Part shown: piece by piece, positions 1 to 16,844 of the stretch | Position numbering within the stretch: position 1 is the first letter of the stretch | Layout: each line of letters begins with the position of its first letter | Origin: Oscheius onirici | Lineage: Eukaryota > Nematoda > Chromadorea > Rhabditida > Rhabditidae | Length of the DNA stretch: 64,000 nucleotides | Assembly: GCA_932521025.1 (NCBI GenBank) | Contig: OW051470.1 | Location: forward strand, 9,720,501 to 9,784,500 | Reading direction: 5' to 3' | Notes under the pieces: model-generated | What the model was told of the DNA's origin: nothing | The model's input: the letters and a program-made list of their open reading frames with translations, nothing else | The model's database searches: none | Made by a program: the position numbers and the translations under genes

Positions 1-332
1 TTTATTTGTCTAGAGATCTTATCCACACCCAGAGATAAACAAATAGAAAAATAGTCAGAGAGGCACTAAAAGAGCGACCAGGTTGGAAGTGGGGACCAAC
101 AATCAAGGGGGGAATGGCTCATCAACGCCCCTAAGCATGGAAAAAGGCTGTCAGCTGAGAGAGTATGGGAAGAAGAAGAGACTGCTGGCTAGATAGCATG
201 GTCCCCAGCGGAGAGTTCCCCCGCAGCTTTAAACTGTCCCCAACCCCCGCGCTCTCTTTCGACGTTGTGTTTATTTGTTATTCTAGACCCGTGGGATTGA
301 ACCCTGACAATTTTTTCAATGTAATATAGGGA
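1..332. other. 3' flank of the MFSD8-like gene
   Basis: No coding region is visible here. On the minus strand an AATAAA polyadenylation signal lies at 270-275, 57 bp after the stop codon of the MFSD8-like gene, so its transcript probably ends near 250. The rest is unremarkable single-copy-looking DNA. Confidence 0.6.
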
Positions 333-3300
333 CTATTTTGAAGGATCGGTCTTGACTGCCGGTTGAGGCTGGATAGGCACACAGGGGATGAGACGACGGT
401 AGAAGACCAAAAATGCGAAAAGAAGTAGAATCCAGGTGGAAAGCTGGAAAATCCAGACGTACGTAGGGCCCATGTGTTTGTAGAGATCACTGAAAATGAT
501 TATTTAAATTTGGCGTGTGAACTGTCAAAGTTGTGGCTCAAACAAGGTGCCACCAACGAGTTCGTGTCTGAACTGCCTCTGTTGTACGTCTTGGCGTGTG
601 AAATCTCAAGTGCGACAACGAGTTGACGTGTGAACTGTCGAAGCTGTGGTCAGAAAACTTACGTGACTGTTAGCGGTCCCAATACTCTGCTACAGCTGGC
701 CAACAACGTGTTTATTCCGTGCATTGTTCCTTGTCTTCTTGATCCCAGAACCGATGAGTATAAAGCAGCCAAATGCACGTTCATCAGAGCGAATCCGACT
801 CCAAAAACAACGGTATAGGCAACAGCATAAAGCCATATTGGAATGGCGGGAGTAATCGAATTGCAGGACCAGGTCTCTGGGCAACTGTTTGCATTAATGT
901 AAGTGTTGTAGAAAGGCCAAGGGAAGGTGGAAAGAACGAATCCGATGCAGACGAGAATTCCTACGATGACTCCTAGACGGTTGTCTACTCTGGAACAGTA
1001 GGATTAAGAGAGAGGCAGAGGGACAGACAGACAGAGAGTCGAAGAGTCTGAGGGACAGAGAGACAGGGACAGGGACAGAGGGACATAGAGTTATAGAGTC
1101 AGAGAGACAGAGAGTCAGAGAGTCGAGGAATCTGAGAGACAGAAAGTTAGAAAGTCTGAGAGTCTGAGATACAGAGAGACTGGGACAGAGAAACAGAGAC
1201 AGAGAGTCAGAGAGTCCAACAGAGACTAGAACTCACTTCTTTCCAGTCTTGGTCCAGACATACGTCAACAGAAACAGAAATCCTAGCAATCCAGACACAG
1301 AGACCAGCGCTGAATTGAATCTGGTAGTACTGTCAAGACTGAGACCGAACATTCTCTCCGTATATACTGGTCCGATTCTGAAACGCACAATCCTTCAAAA
1401 TTCTAAGATAAGCTTACGTTTCCATGCATGCGTAGACGAACATCTGTATCATTTTGCCAAAAATACAAATAATAACGGCCAGCTTGTCGTAGGGAGGTAG
1501 ATACGGTCCTGTGGAGGCTTCAGAAGAGGATGTACTGTCGATGGAGCCTCTTTTGACCTCCTTCTTCGGCATTGGGACTTCTTTGAAGTGGAAGATCATC
1601 AGGACGAGAGTTATGATAACAAGAAGGATGCTGACCATGGCAGGGACAGTATACATGTTCACGGAGATGAATCCCAGGGAGAAGCCGGGGTATCCTAGTG
1701 GGGCGAACAGGAGCTGGAAGCCTGAAAAATGGTCACTGTTACGGTTACTGTTACTGTATTGTTTAATGTTTAATGTTTACCAGCCGGCTTCGCCGCCTGT
1801 CGGCGGCTTTTTTGACTTGTGTTTTCTTCTTTACTTCTGATCCGTTCCCCAGTCAACCGATCTCTTCTGATCCCTTCCCCAGTCAACCGGTCCCTTCTAA
1901 TCCCTACCGGTTAGCCTGACTATTTCCTACTCGAAATAATTTAGCAAAAATATTTGGCGCGGAGAGGAGTCGAACCCGGGTCGTCTGGGTGAAGACGGCG
2001 ACTCTTAACAATACACCAAAATTTCGTGGCCTCGGACAAACAAACAGACAAAAGCTGAAGAGGTGCCGATGGTGGAGACGGTTGATGATGTGACTGTGGT
2101 GGCTAGTGGAGCGATTGTGAAAAATAAGAAGACGCTGGCGAGTGGAGGAATCCTGCTGTACATGGCTGAGTGGCCGGGCAAGGGACTCCAACGTCGATGG
2201 AAGTACAAGAAGATCGAGAAAGACGACGATTCGAAAAATGTGCCGAAGAAGAAGGACGAGTCGGAGAAGAAGCCGAGAAAGAGGAATGTCTCGAAGATCG
2301 CTTTTTCAAAAGTGGACAAGGAGCCAAAACCACTAACCAAGGACATGAAGCCGAAGAAGAAAACGATGTGGAGGAACGTTCAATCTGGTGGGGGAGATGT
2401 TGTGGATCGGGATAACATGTCAAGACGTGTTCTATCTAATCTCCTATGAGATCTATAAAGATTGTTAGTTGTGTCTGGAAGCAAAGTCTGTTACTGTACC
2501 TGGTCCAAAAGCCAGTCCCAGGCAAAAAGCCCCATCAAAGAGAGCTGCAGCAGAAGAACGGTCCTGTTCTGCAGCAGCATACGTCCAGTAGGTCGGCAGA
2601 AGAGCATTTCCTCCTGAAATCAGTTTTTTGTTGTATAAATATCACCAAACCAGCAGCGATCCCTGCCAAGAATCTCGCCACGCCCATGGCATATTTGGCT
2701 TTGAAGGGGAAAAGATGGAGGAACATGTACATGAAATTGGTGGTCAGCATGAGGTACATTGAGACAATTGAGGGCTTTCTGATGCAGCCGAGCTGGAAAT
2801 TTTTTTTTGTTAAACCCTGTATTTTTTTTGTAACAAAAAATGAGACATAACGAATCCGAGTGTGAACTGTCGTAGCTGTTGCATAAAATGTATCAGTTTA
2901 CTTTATATTAACCCCAATAGTTAGCTTGCATCTCATATTCACCACTCTGGGCCGCAGTAAACTATCCCCCCTAGCCACTACAGATGCACAATGAAAATCT
3001 ACTCCATACGTGAGAGAGGCCTTGAATCCAATCAACAGAGGTAGCGGGAGTGACATCATTAACCCATAGGGCTGTGCTCCAACCTGTCTACGTGAATTAG
3101 GCACTATTTTGAAACCTTGGTTGAGTCCAGGGCTGGGCGGATAATCGCTAATCGCATCCGCCTTTTGAAAATTGGACTATCCGTAAATCGCATCCGCAAT
3201 CGCATTTTTTCACCGCGATAGCGATTATTGGCGCCTTTTCAAAAATTTCAAAATTTCTTTAAAAATTGAAGAAAATATGTTGAAAATCTTATTTTTGTCA

Positions 3301-5047
3301 CATATTTCACTCGTATTTTCTCCGGAAATGCCAAAACTAGAGCAAATTTTACACTGAACCGACAAAACATACTTGTGCACTCAAAAATTAGAAAAACATT
3401 CCGTAAACTCACAAAAACATGCAATTTTCAAAAGTTACTATCCGCTAATCGCATCCGCAATCGCGGATATCCGTTTTGCGATTGCGATTAGCGGATATCC
3501 GCAAATCGCTATCCGCAGCCGTTTTTATTCCGCGACTATAATCGCACGATTTTCGAGCTTGCGATTATAATCGCGATCGCTAATCGCACCCGATTTTACT
3601 ATCCGCCCAGCCCTGGTTGAGTCGGAAATCATGCTAAATGTGAAAATGTTCTACAAAGTTAAATAAATTGACAAGCTCTACAACTTTGTAGAACATCGTG
3701 GAGCTCGAAAATGCTTGCGTGAGCTAAAAATAGAGATCACATACCTTATTCGAAAACCGTCCAAACAGCGGTGCAGCTCCGGCGATACCAATGCTATAGG
3801 CGACGTTGATGAAAGAATAGTCAGCTGCATCAGCAGATTCATCAGACTGAAAGGTTTTGAACTAAACTTCGAAAAAAATGAAAATACCTCTCTCATGAAG
3901 GGGAAAAGACTGGCAAAGTAGGTTGTAAACTGGATCCTTGTGAAAAAGATGACAACCATTATTAGACGAATACTCTTCCAGTCTGTAGTACATGGTATCA
4001 GTTGCTCTGTTGCTTCTTCTCGGTTGACTGTTGAGCTGAAAAATAGAGTATTTTGAACAAAAAAATCACTGAAAAGGGGCAGCCACAATCTTTCTGCGTG
4101 TGAACTGTTGAAGCTGTGGCGCGTAATCGAGCCACAACCAGTTACCGTGTGAACTGTCGACTATTGTTACCTGTTAGGAGGTACTGGACCTTCTTGCACG
4201 TGAACCTTATTTATTTTTAGACCAGATTGTAAGAGAATGGTCATTTCGGAAGCATATATGGTGCAAGACCAGTTGAAGACGTGGTGTCATTGTGAGTGGG
4301 AGCCCTTTCATCCTATTCTCCGTCTCCCTTCCAGACACATTATTCAGAATGAATAGACTGTTCTATTGCGTCAAGATCAAGGGAGAATCAGTCTCCGTCT
4401 CTCTGTCCCTCTCCCTACCTAAAAGATCCTCTCGCCTCCGCAATCGTCGGCAGCGTCAGAAAAGGCGGAGACTTGACACTAGGCGTGATGGGTGTTTGTG
4501 GTGTACTCAGGGAAGTTCTAAAAACAGACCATAATACACGTCATTGTCAAAAACAAACCGTAATGTTTTTTGGGACCCGAATTCGAATGGCAGATCAAAG
4601 TTGAAGATACTGTGTGGGGAGGCAGGAATCAGCTCGGCTGGCTGGCTCAGGGCTCGTTGTATCCTGAAAAAAGGAAAAATACGAGCCACAAAGACTTTGC
4701 GTGTGAAGTGCCGAGGCTGGCTAAAAAAACAGGTGCCACAACTCTTTTCTAGGCCCAGCCGCGCTTTTCCCATCAGTCCTCCGTGGGAACATTGGACGGT
4801 TTATTGCCTCCTTCCCCGTCGTGTTTTGTCTGATAGCTTACCTGACTCTCGGAGTCGTCAAAACGGCCGGAGAATTTGGCAGATCAAAAGAGAAGACACT
4901 GCAGGGAGTGGAAGGAGACGGCTCCCCGTAGTTGTGATGGTTCGGAGCTGGAAGACGGAGCCGTCTCGGACGGTTTTTTAAAAGTTTCTGTCGCTCGGAG
5001 CATCTGGAATTGCTTCTGGATAGGGACAGATTTCTACTGGAAATCAC
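333..5047 (-). CDS. MFSD8: MFSD8/CLN7-like major facilitator transporter
   Basis: Ten exons, read from the minus strand: 4842-5047, 4559-4663, 3888-4035, 3745-3846, 2651-2792, 2500-2613, 1418-1721, 1237-1377, 663-989, 333-489. They sum to 1746 nt, or 581 aa. The core follows the human MFSD8 (CLN7) layout: a DWKSIRLIM first membrane segment, SPLFG-like GAAPLFGRFSNK, ARFLAGIAAGGNALLPTYW, GPGFQLLFAPLGYPG, METIGPVYTERMFGL, and LGSRRQGTMHGIN near the C terminus. CLN7 is a twelve-span lysosomal membrane transporter whose loss causes lipofuscinosis in people. The first two exons encode a hydrophilic N-terminal tail of about 100 residues, longer than in vertebrates; their junctions (donor gtttgt at 4558, start at 5047) are the weakest part. 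One intron is only 37 bp (2614-2650). The intron at 2793-3744 holds a hAT-type MITE. Confidence 0.85.
1010..1225. repeat. Purine-rich AGAGAGACAGA/GAGTC low-complexity tract
   Basis: The whole intron between the 663-989 and 1237-1377 exons of the MFSD8-like gene is made of short permutations of AGAGAGACAGAG and AGAGAGTC. On the coding strand this is a pyrimidine tract. Similar tracts occur in introns of kap-1 (23565-24050), xbp-1 (33847-34160) and the 49.7-60 kb region. Confidence 0.8.
1945..2040 (-). pseudogene. tRNA-like fragment (Glu-like, degenerate)
   Basis: On the minus strand an A-box-like segment (TGGTGTATTGTTAAGA) is followed by a CGTCT/AGACG anticodon-type stem, a loop containing TTCACC, and a B-box (GGTTCGACTCC). 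The acceptor and T stems do not pair, so this is probably a decayed tRNA or tRNA-derived element in an MFSD8 intron. Confidence 0.4.
2410..2500. repeat. Dispersed repeat, copy 1 (second copy at 23706-23800)
   Basis: The segment containing GACGTGTTCTATCTAATCTC is repeated with few changes at about 23706-23800, in a kap-1 intron. Both copies continue with ATCTATAA...GTGTGTC/TGTCTGG and AAAGTCTG. Sequence beyond these limits is not shared. The origin is unknown. Confidence 0.6.
3128..3615. mobile_element. hAT-type MITE, 488 bp, with 8-bp target duplication
   Basis: The element starts CAGGGCTGGGCGGATA and ends TATCCGCCCAGCCCTG, a perfect terminal inverted repeat. It is flanked by the direct repeat gttgagtc at 3120-3127 and 3616-3623. 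An 8-bp duplication with CAGGG-type ends is the signature of hAT transposons. The interior has many AATCGC/GCGATT inverted blocks and no coding capacity, so it is non-autonomous. It lies in an intron of the MFSD8-like gene. Confidence 0.88.
3625..3735. repeat. Foldback of the TGTTCTACAAAGTTGTAG family
   Basis: A long imperfect hairpin whose core is GTTCTACAAAGTT ... CTACAACTTTGTAGAACAT. The right arm continues TCGTGGAGCTCGAAAATGC. Related foldbacks occur at 24640-24705, 24845-24900, 33180-33235, 46300-46420, 51705-51840 and 56035-56100. Confidence 0.7.
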
Positions 5048-10842
<5,795 letters not shown>

Positions 10843-12998
10843 GATTCAGTGCTGTCCAGCCGATGGGGGTCGTGTCTGCTGCCCTAGTTGAGGTCAATGA
10901 AGGCGAGGCCTTCCTGCGTCTCCACCCCGGGCCCTTCCTCACAAAGCTCCGCCCACTTTCTGGTGGCCCTGCTTGCCTTCCAGAGAGATCCCGCCTTCAG
11001 GGCAAACAGTATATCAGGTTACTACCGTATATTTCTAATGGACTGGCATTCTCTCCTTCTGTCTTCGTCCTGAATGCTCGTCTCTCGTCAGAATCTCTAT
11101 AAAGAGAGAGAGAGAGATCCGTTCCTTTCGAACCCACCACTAGCAACGGACACGTCAATGAAGTTGTTCGTTGTTTGTGAAGTTCGAAAGGCTGTCTCTC
11201 ATCCACTCTACTGTATTTCTATCTCTCAGACTCTTACTGACTCTCTCATACTCTCTGATTTTTATACTCTGTCTCTCTGTCCCCCTGTCTCTCAGGCTCT
11301 CAGACTCTCTGTCTTTCTATCCCGCTACTTTCTCTCTCTCCTCCAATAATAGACATAGTACTTTTCTCTCTTTTTGGTAGGCAAACCCTGGCCTCGAGCG
11401 TCATTGAATTAATCATTAGATGGTGAGCAAACATTCATTAAAGAGGGTAACACGATCCTGGAGAGGACAATCGAAAGAGGGGGCCCCCTTCTTCATACAT
11501 TTTGAAGCAGATGAGAGACTGCTCTTGCGAGTCGTTTCCGAGAAGACGATGCATGAGTTATGAAGGACGAATGGGATGGTACTAATGGCTATCCCGGAGA
11601 CCAAGATCTCAGTACTTGGGTGCTGTTCTTGCAGAAACTAAATCAAAGAAAATGAACTTTTATCAATCTGACTTTTAACAAGTCCTACGGAACGCCTCTA
11701 ATCCCAACACTTGTTGCCAGAAGGAACTCATTCGCTCGACTCGTCTATCTAGGAGATGCCCGTCTACCGCCACTTGTGGAAGACGACATCGAAAGGAAAG
11801 TAGTAATAAAGAATTGCTATCAGTTTTCTTCTTTTCGGCCTTCTAGGCAGGAGCTAAAACCTCTAAAATCTGAGCCATTGTGAGTTGTTATGCAGCTTGC
11901 TAGTGAAAGGTTGAAGAAAGGAAATGAAGAAAGAGCAAAAAATCGAAGCTTTCCATGAAATTCTGAATTAATGCTGTTCAAATTCCTGCGTTTTCTTCAA
12001 TTCAATTTGCTGCGGAAAATGAGCGCGTTTTTGAACGTTTTAAAATCCTAATTTTCGGTAATAGTTCGGCAGGCCCCCCCCCCTTCGTTTGAAATTTTGC
12101 GCGGGAAGCCTCGAAATGAACCATTTTCGCATTTTCCTTCATTTTTCATCAACTTTTAGACTTGCTAACTACTTTCATCGGATTCAGCGTGTAGAAGAAC
12201 CCTTTAGACTACGAATTCACTTAAAAATTGAGAGAAATAGACAAAATTCGCAAGTTTCGCTATTTTCTTCCGAATATCGTCATATTTGGAGTGAATTCAT
12301 GGTCCAGGGGGTTCTTTTACGCGCTGAAACCGATGAAAGTAGTTAGAAAGTCTAAAGGTTGATGAAAAATTAAGGAAAATGCGAAAATGGTTCAGGAGGC
12401 TTCCAGCGCAAAATTTCAAACGAAGGGGGGCGCCTGCCGAAATATTACCTAATTTTCTTCTTTCTTTTTTCAGTTTCTTCCTATTTTCCTTCTTTTTCTT
12501 TCAAGTAAAACAATATCCGGCCGTACGTGACTCTCCGTCAGCCAATTGGGCTTAGACGATGCCTTTGAAACGTGTCTTTCACACCTAGCCCTTGCGGCTG
12601 GATAAATAATGCCGGTCCAACTCATTTTGTGTCATTCACTGCCTTTTCCGAGCATATTTCCTCGTTCTATAGCTTCACATTGAGTAATTTGTCTCCCTTT
12701 TGTTGAAATTGAAGGCTTTCCGTCCTCCTGAAGCTCAAATATGGATCCTGCTGTGCCTTTCGTTGATTGTCTCGTAAGATTTCGCGAAATCCATAAAGTT
12801 CCTTGCTCATCCGTCAAATTTAGAGCGGTAGAAGCTTCCTAGGCACACATTTTACCCTCGCTGACCAATAACGTCTGAAAAATGTTCGTTTTGATCAGAA
12901 GACCCTATTTTCTTAGGTTTTGTTTAGGTTTAAAATGCTTTACCTTATTCTTTAGACCAATTTTCTGCTATAGATTGACCGTTTTCAGACGTCTCACG
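10843..12998. other. Divergent intergenic region: tubulin and PMM2 promoters
   Basis: No gene is supported here. The region lies between the tubulin start (minus) and the PMM2 start (plus). It contains a CT-rich low-complexity tract at about 11215-11345 and an inverted-repeat element at 12057-12449. Both promoters must lie here, but I cannot point to specific sites. Confidence 0.6.
12057..12449. mobile_element. Foldback MITE, 393 bp, with 8-bp target duplication
   Basis: The two halves are inverted copies over about 150 bp (the left arm from GGTAATAGTTCGGCAGGC, the right arm ending GCCTGCCGAAATATTACC). The direct repeat taattttc flanks it at 12049-12056 and 12450-12457. A homopolymer C run in the left arm faces a G run in the right arm. 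The 8-bp duplication suggests hAT or a similar superfamily. No coding capacity is seen. Confidence 0.8.
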
Positions 12999-14411
12999 AT
13001 GTCCAAAACTCTTCTAATCTTCGATGTGGACGGGACACTGACCCCGGCAAGACGGGTAAGCAAATTTTTACAGTGTTTAGTCATTTTCTGGATATTCTTC
13101 ACATCAACACTCATTTTTCAGAATATCAAGCCAGAAATGCGTCAATTCCTGGCCGAGGCACGCAAGAAAGTCCCGCTGGCCGTCGTTGGAGGATCGGATT
13201 GGCCCAAGATCCAGGAACAGCTTGCCGAGAGCCACGAAGATTGTATGTTGGCTTAAGTTTCACCCAAAAACTAATGTTTTAAGTGATTTCACAGTTCGAC
13301 TACGTCTTTTCGGAAAACGGACTCATCGGCTATCACGGCTCGAAACAGTTCCCGACCGTAGCCATTCAGGATCACATTGGCGAGCAGAAGCTGCAGGAAA
13401 TGATCAACTTTACCCTAAAATACTTTTCCGAAATTACGCTGCCCGTTAAACGAGGCAATTTTGTCGAATTCCGCAAGGTTTGGACCTTCTTTCTACTAGA
13501 AAATAGCTTTAACTTTACAGGGAATGATCAATCTGAGCCCGATTGGTCGCAGCTGCTCACAATCGGAGAGAGACAGTTTTGTCGTCTACGACAACGAACA
13601 CAAAATTAGAGAAAAGTTTGTCAAGGCTCTCGAGGAAAAGTTTGGATCCTATGGGCTCTCTTTCGCTATTGGTAAGTTTTTTTCACTGTTTTTTAACTTA
13701 AAAAAACGGCTAAATAACCTCATGACCAAGAACTACACGACACAGTCGCTCCGAGATGGACTGTACCGGCTGTATCGAGTCCCCAAACTTATAAAGCATC
13801 GAAAAAAAAGCCACTACCGCTTCACATGTAAACTGTCGAAGCTGTGGCCTGTAATATACCGTCGCAACGGCTCGAATGTGAACTGTGGTCGACGATTTCT
13901 TCATTATAGCGTTGCTGTTGTCTTTTCGGCGTATCAATGACTCTAAAAAGAGGTATTTGGCCTTAGTATTGGCCAAAATTGAAGCCTTGCGCCACAGGTC
14001 ACACGCCGAGCTGTTGTAGCCTGTTCTTTTCAAGCCACAGTTTTGAGAGTTCATACGCCGAGCCGTTGTTTTGAACGTTACAGCAATTTGAGGCGTTTTC
14101 GTATTTCCTGCGAGTATTTTTCGTTTAAAAAAGACTAATTATTTTAGGCGGTCAGATCAGCGTCGACGTCTATCCTCACGGCTGGGACAAGACGTACTGT
14201 CTACTGTATCTCGAGAAGGAGTTTGACGTCATTCACTTTTTCGGAGACAAAACCATGCCCGTAAGCTCTATTTTTGCTTAAAATTAACCCAAAAACGCTT
14301 CAGGGAGGCAACGATCACGCCATTTTCGAAGATTCTCGAACTGTTGGACACACCGTGACCGATCCAGATGACTGCCGTCGCCAGGTCCAGGAACTCATCG
14401 AAAAACTGTAA
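12999..14411 (+). CDS. PMM2: Phosphomannomutase
   Basis: Six exons: 12999-13055, 13122-13242, 13284-13477, 13521-13671, 14148-14260, 14304-14411; 744 nt, 247 aa (human PMM2 is 246). It converts mannose-6-phosphate to mannose-1-phosphate in the cytosol for GDP-mannose and N-glycosylation. The N terminus carries the HAD-family FDVDGTLTP motif with catalytic Asp9 and Asp11. Further PMM landmarks are [33 protein letters not shown] and [15 protein letters not shown], ending with HFFGDKT and [10 protein letters not shown]. The start is the ATG 12 bp after a TTTTCAG acceptor at 12987, a likely SL1 trans-splice site. Intron 2 ends in an unusual TTTTAAG. Intron 4 (476 bp) carries several mini-hairpin repeats. 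HDDC2 follows 159 bp downstream on the same strand. Confidence 0.96.
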
Positions 14412-14570
14412 AAAGAAAAATCATTTTTAGAACCTTTCATCTGTGATATTTGCCAAGCTTTCTGGTCCGTTTTAACACATAAACTATTGGTTTTTATGCT
14501 CAAAATGTCTTTTTTGGTTCTTTCCTAAGTTTATCTGTAAACCATGAAATTGTAACAAAAACCCGTTCAG

Positions 14571-15499
14571 ATGAAGCCGCAGGTCAAAATTCTCGATCTG
14601 CTCGGAGCTCTAGACTCGTTGAAGCATCTGAAACGGACCGGCTGGGTCAAGATGGGCGTGCCGGAGCCCGAAACGGTCGCCTGCCATATGTACCGGATGG
14701 CCGTGCTTGGCATGACTCTTGAACATCAAATTCCGGGTAAGAATTGGCTATTTCTTATTGAAAAATGAGCGTTTTGGATAACAAAGTTTGCAACGCCCGT
14801 TCAGGGCTAAAGTTTCCTATTATCCCCCATATATTCCTTGACCTGAACCACTCGAAATCAGTTTGTTTTCTTGTTTTGTGGACTTTAGTTCAGTTTTGTC
14901 CCATTTTTGGGGTACGAGAGTTACGGATTCTAACGGACGTTGCAAAAGCTGCCTTTTTCGCCAAATTCAACTTCAAAAACCTTCGCGACACATCCGTTAC
15001 ACTAACTTTTCAGACTGTGATGTGACCCGCGTCGTCCGAATGTCCCTAGTACACGATCTGGCCGAAGCTGTCGTCGGAGATATCACCCCGCATTGTGGCG
15101 TTAGTGAGGAGGACAAGTACCGGCTCGAGCTAAAGGTTTGTCTTCTTTTTAAGCTTCTTAATTGATTTTTCAGGGAATGCAAGACATCTGCAGTCAGGTG
15201 CCGCTAGTTGGAGATGACTGGCTCGAGCTGTGGAAAGAATACGAAGGACAGCAGACGACGACCGCTAAAATCGTCAAACATCTCGACAAATTTGATATGG
15301 TCGCACAGGCGCTAGATTACGAGTTCACATACGGTAATATCGTCATTTTTTGTAAAAAAAAATATATACAATTTTAGGCATTGATCTCTCGCAGTTCTTC
15401 GACTCGACAGCCGGCTTCTTCAAGATTGAGCCCTTCATCAGCTGGGACAGAGAAGTTCGCGAGCGGAGAAAGATGACCGAGCCGGAGAAGAAGGAATAA
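14571..15499 (+). CDS. HDDC2: HD-domain 5'-deoxynucleotidase HDDC2
   Basis: Four exons: 14571-14736, 15014-15135, 15174-15333, 15378-15499; 570 nt, 189 aa. The protein matches the HDDC2/YfbR family of metal-dependent phosphohydrolases that remove phosphate from deoxyribonucleoside 5'-monophosphates. Seen directly: RTGWV near residue 22, His39 in CHMYRMAV, the His69-Asp70 pair in [12 protein letters not shown], and a final FYDSTAG-like FFDSTAG. The ATG directly follows a GTTCAG acceptor with no upstream exon, and the PMM2 stop is only 159 bp away; this is the geometry of a downstream operon gene trans-spliced to SL2. An AATAAA lies at 15508-15513. Confidence 0.95.
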
Positions 15500-15529
15500 A
15501 ATAAGCGAATAAAGATGAGGCAACAGCGA

Positions 15530-15745
15530 GTTTAACCGTGAATTGTCGAGAAATTAGGAAGCCACAACGTTGTGGGTTATGAGCTATCGTGTCTGTTGCT
15601 TGGAACAGGGCAGCGACTACGTCTTTGAGTGTGAACTGTCAAGGCTGGAGCTCGAAAAAAGATTAGGCGTGTGAAGTGTGGAAGCTGTGGCTTGAAACTA
15701 GACAACAAACAGCGTTTCGGCGTGTGAACTGTGGCCCAAACTTGT
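15530..15745. repeat. Cluster of GTGTGAACTGTCGAAGCTGTGGC mini-hairpin repeats
   Basis: At least four diverged copies of the unit occur in the 265 bp between two convergent genes. A complete unit reads GCCACAAC, about 6 nt, GCGTGTGAACTGTCGAA, GCTGTGGC, so its ends are inverted repeats and it can fold on itself. The family recurs widely in the window. Confidence 0.7.
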
Positions 15746-15764
15746 AGGATCAAAAACCCTTCAT

Positions 15765-16632
15765 TTAGACCTTCTCAGCTATAAAAATGGCTCCTCTACA
15801 GCCAGTCTGGATCACAAATTTCAGAGCATCGTACATTGGAGCCTTGAGACCATCATGACGGACTCCAGTGTCGTGATGCTCCAATTCCTCGTCTCGGAGA
15901 CGAGTAATCGTAGCCAGAAGCTCTTTGTGGGCTTCTGGGTCGTCTGCCAGGAGTTCTAAAAACATTTTTTTTAACGTTTTTGACTCACCCTTGAGCTGAT
16001 TGTTGTAATGCTGGCCAATGAGCTCTTCCACGGCTACTGTACAGGCCATAGCTCCTTCTTTGCCTAGCAGAGCCGTTCCGACGCCTGGAAGCCCAAATTT
16101 GGTGTTAAAAATGTGTGAAAAGGAAAAAAAGAAGAAACCGCAACTGTTTTCCATGTGAACTGTCGAAGCAGTAGCACTAAAAATATGGCCACAACGAGTC
16201 AGCGTGTGAACTGTGGTTCAAAAGGTTCAGCTTTGACATTCGATTTTTAGCAAAAGCTAGTTCGATAAAAAGATGTTTTTTTTCTACTTTCGGCTCCAAC
16301 ATACTCCAATTTTTGCCCATTTTCCCTAAAAAAATTGTTACTTTTCCCAACTCACCCAAAGCGTATGCTGCCACACTAAAAATTGGGCTGAAGACTGTCG
16401 GCTTCACATTATTCTTGGCTGCCAAACGCTCCATCGTGTCCAGATGTTCCTTTTCCTCTTCCCACATTTTCTTGATTACGCTGCCGACGGGGCTACCTCC
16501 CAGAACGGCCATCTGTCCAGCATAGATCCGGTCAGCTCCGAGCTCTCCGGCATGATCAACCCGTACAATTTTCTCGATCAGAGCCTTTCTGGTCGCGGAA
16601 GAACTGGCCAGTCTTATGAAGGTCCGATTCAT
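15765..16632 (-). CDS. clk-1: 5-demethoxyubiquinone hydroxylase CLK-1/COQ7
   Basis: Three exons: 16356-16632, 15989-16084, 15765-15955; 564 nt, 187 aa, the same length as C. elegans CLK-1. It hydroxylates demethoxyubiquinone in the mitochondrial matrix, the next-to-last step of ubiquinone synthesis. The ferritin-like di-iron carboxylate residues are visible in VDHAGELGADRIYAGQ, EEEKEHLDTM, VAVEELIGQHY and DEELEHHD. A short basic, Ser-rich N terminus (MNRTFIRLASSSATRKAL) fits a mitochondrial presequence. It is 212 bp downstream of UQCRB on the same strand, which itself follows toc-1; toc-1 and clk-1 are operon partners in C. elegans. Confidence 0.98.
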
Positions 16633-16844
16633 TTTTGGCTCTCTGTCAAATATAGTCTGTTCAACTCATTTGGAACAGAAAGGCTATAAAGGGCTGGTGC
16701 AGTTAGAGGATTGATTCTACCGCACTCCTATAGATTTTCCGTCAGATATTCAAAGATTTTTCATCTTTTAGTGCCTAAAAGATTAAAAAAAGGTATCCAT
16801 AAAACACATTTTACTCTAGGCAATCGCAATACTTCCTAATTGAT

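Noticed and set aside
520-660. Translation of the mini-hairpin repeat as a CxxC zinc-ribbon (VNCRSCG)
   Set aside because: The pattern appears in only one of six frames. Copies occur in both orientations, in introns, with indels that break the frame, so the repeat is not coding.
2063-2449. A 128-aa Lys-rich plus-strand frame in an MFSD8 intron
   Set aside because: It is purine-rich low-complexity sequence, is open in several frames on both strands and resembles no protein. Its end overlaps a dispersed repeat.
15530-15745. A CRISPR-like array because of regularly recurring short repeats
   Set aside because: Repeats are diverged, unevenly spaced and in a eukaryotic genome; units are self-complementary and dispersed, not a CRISPR.
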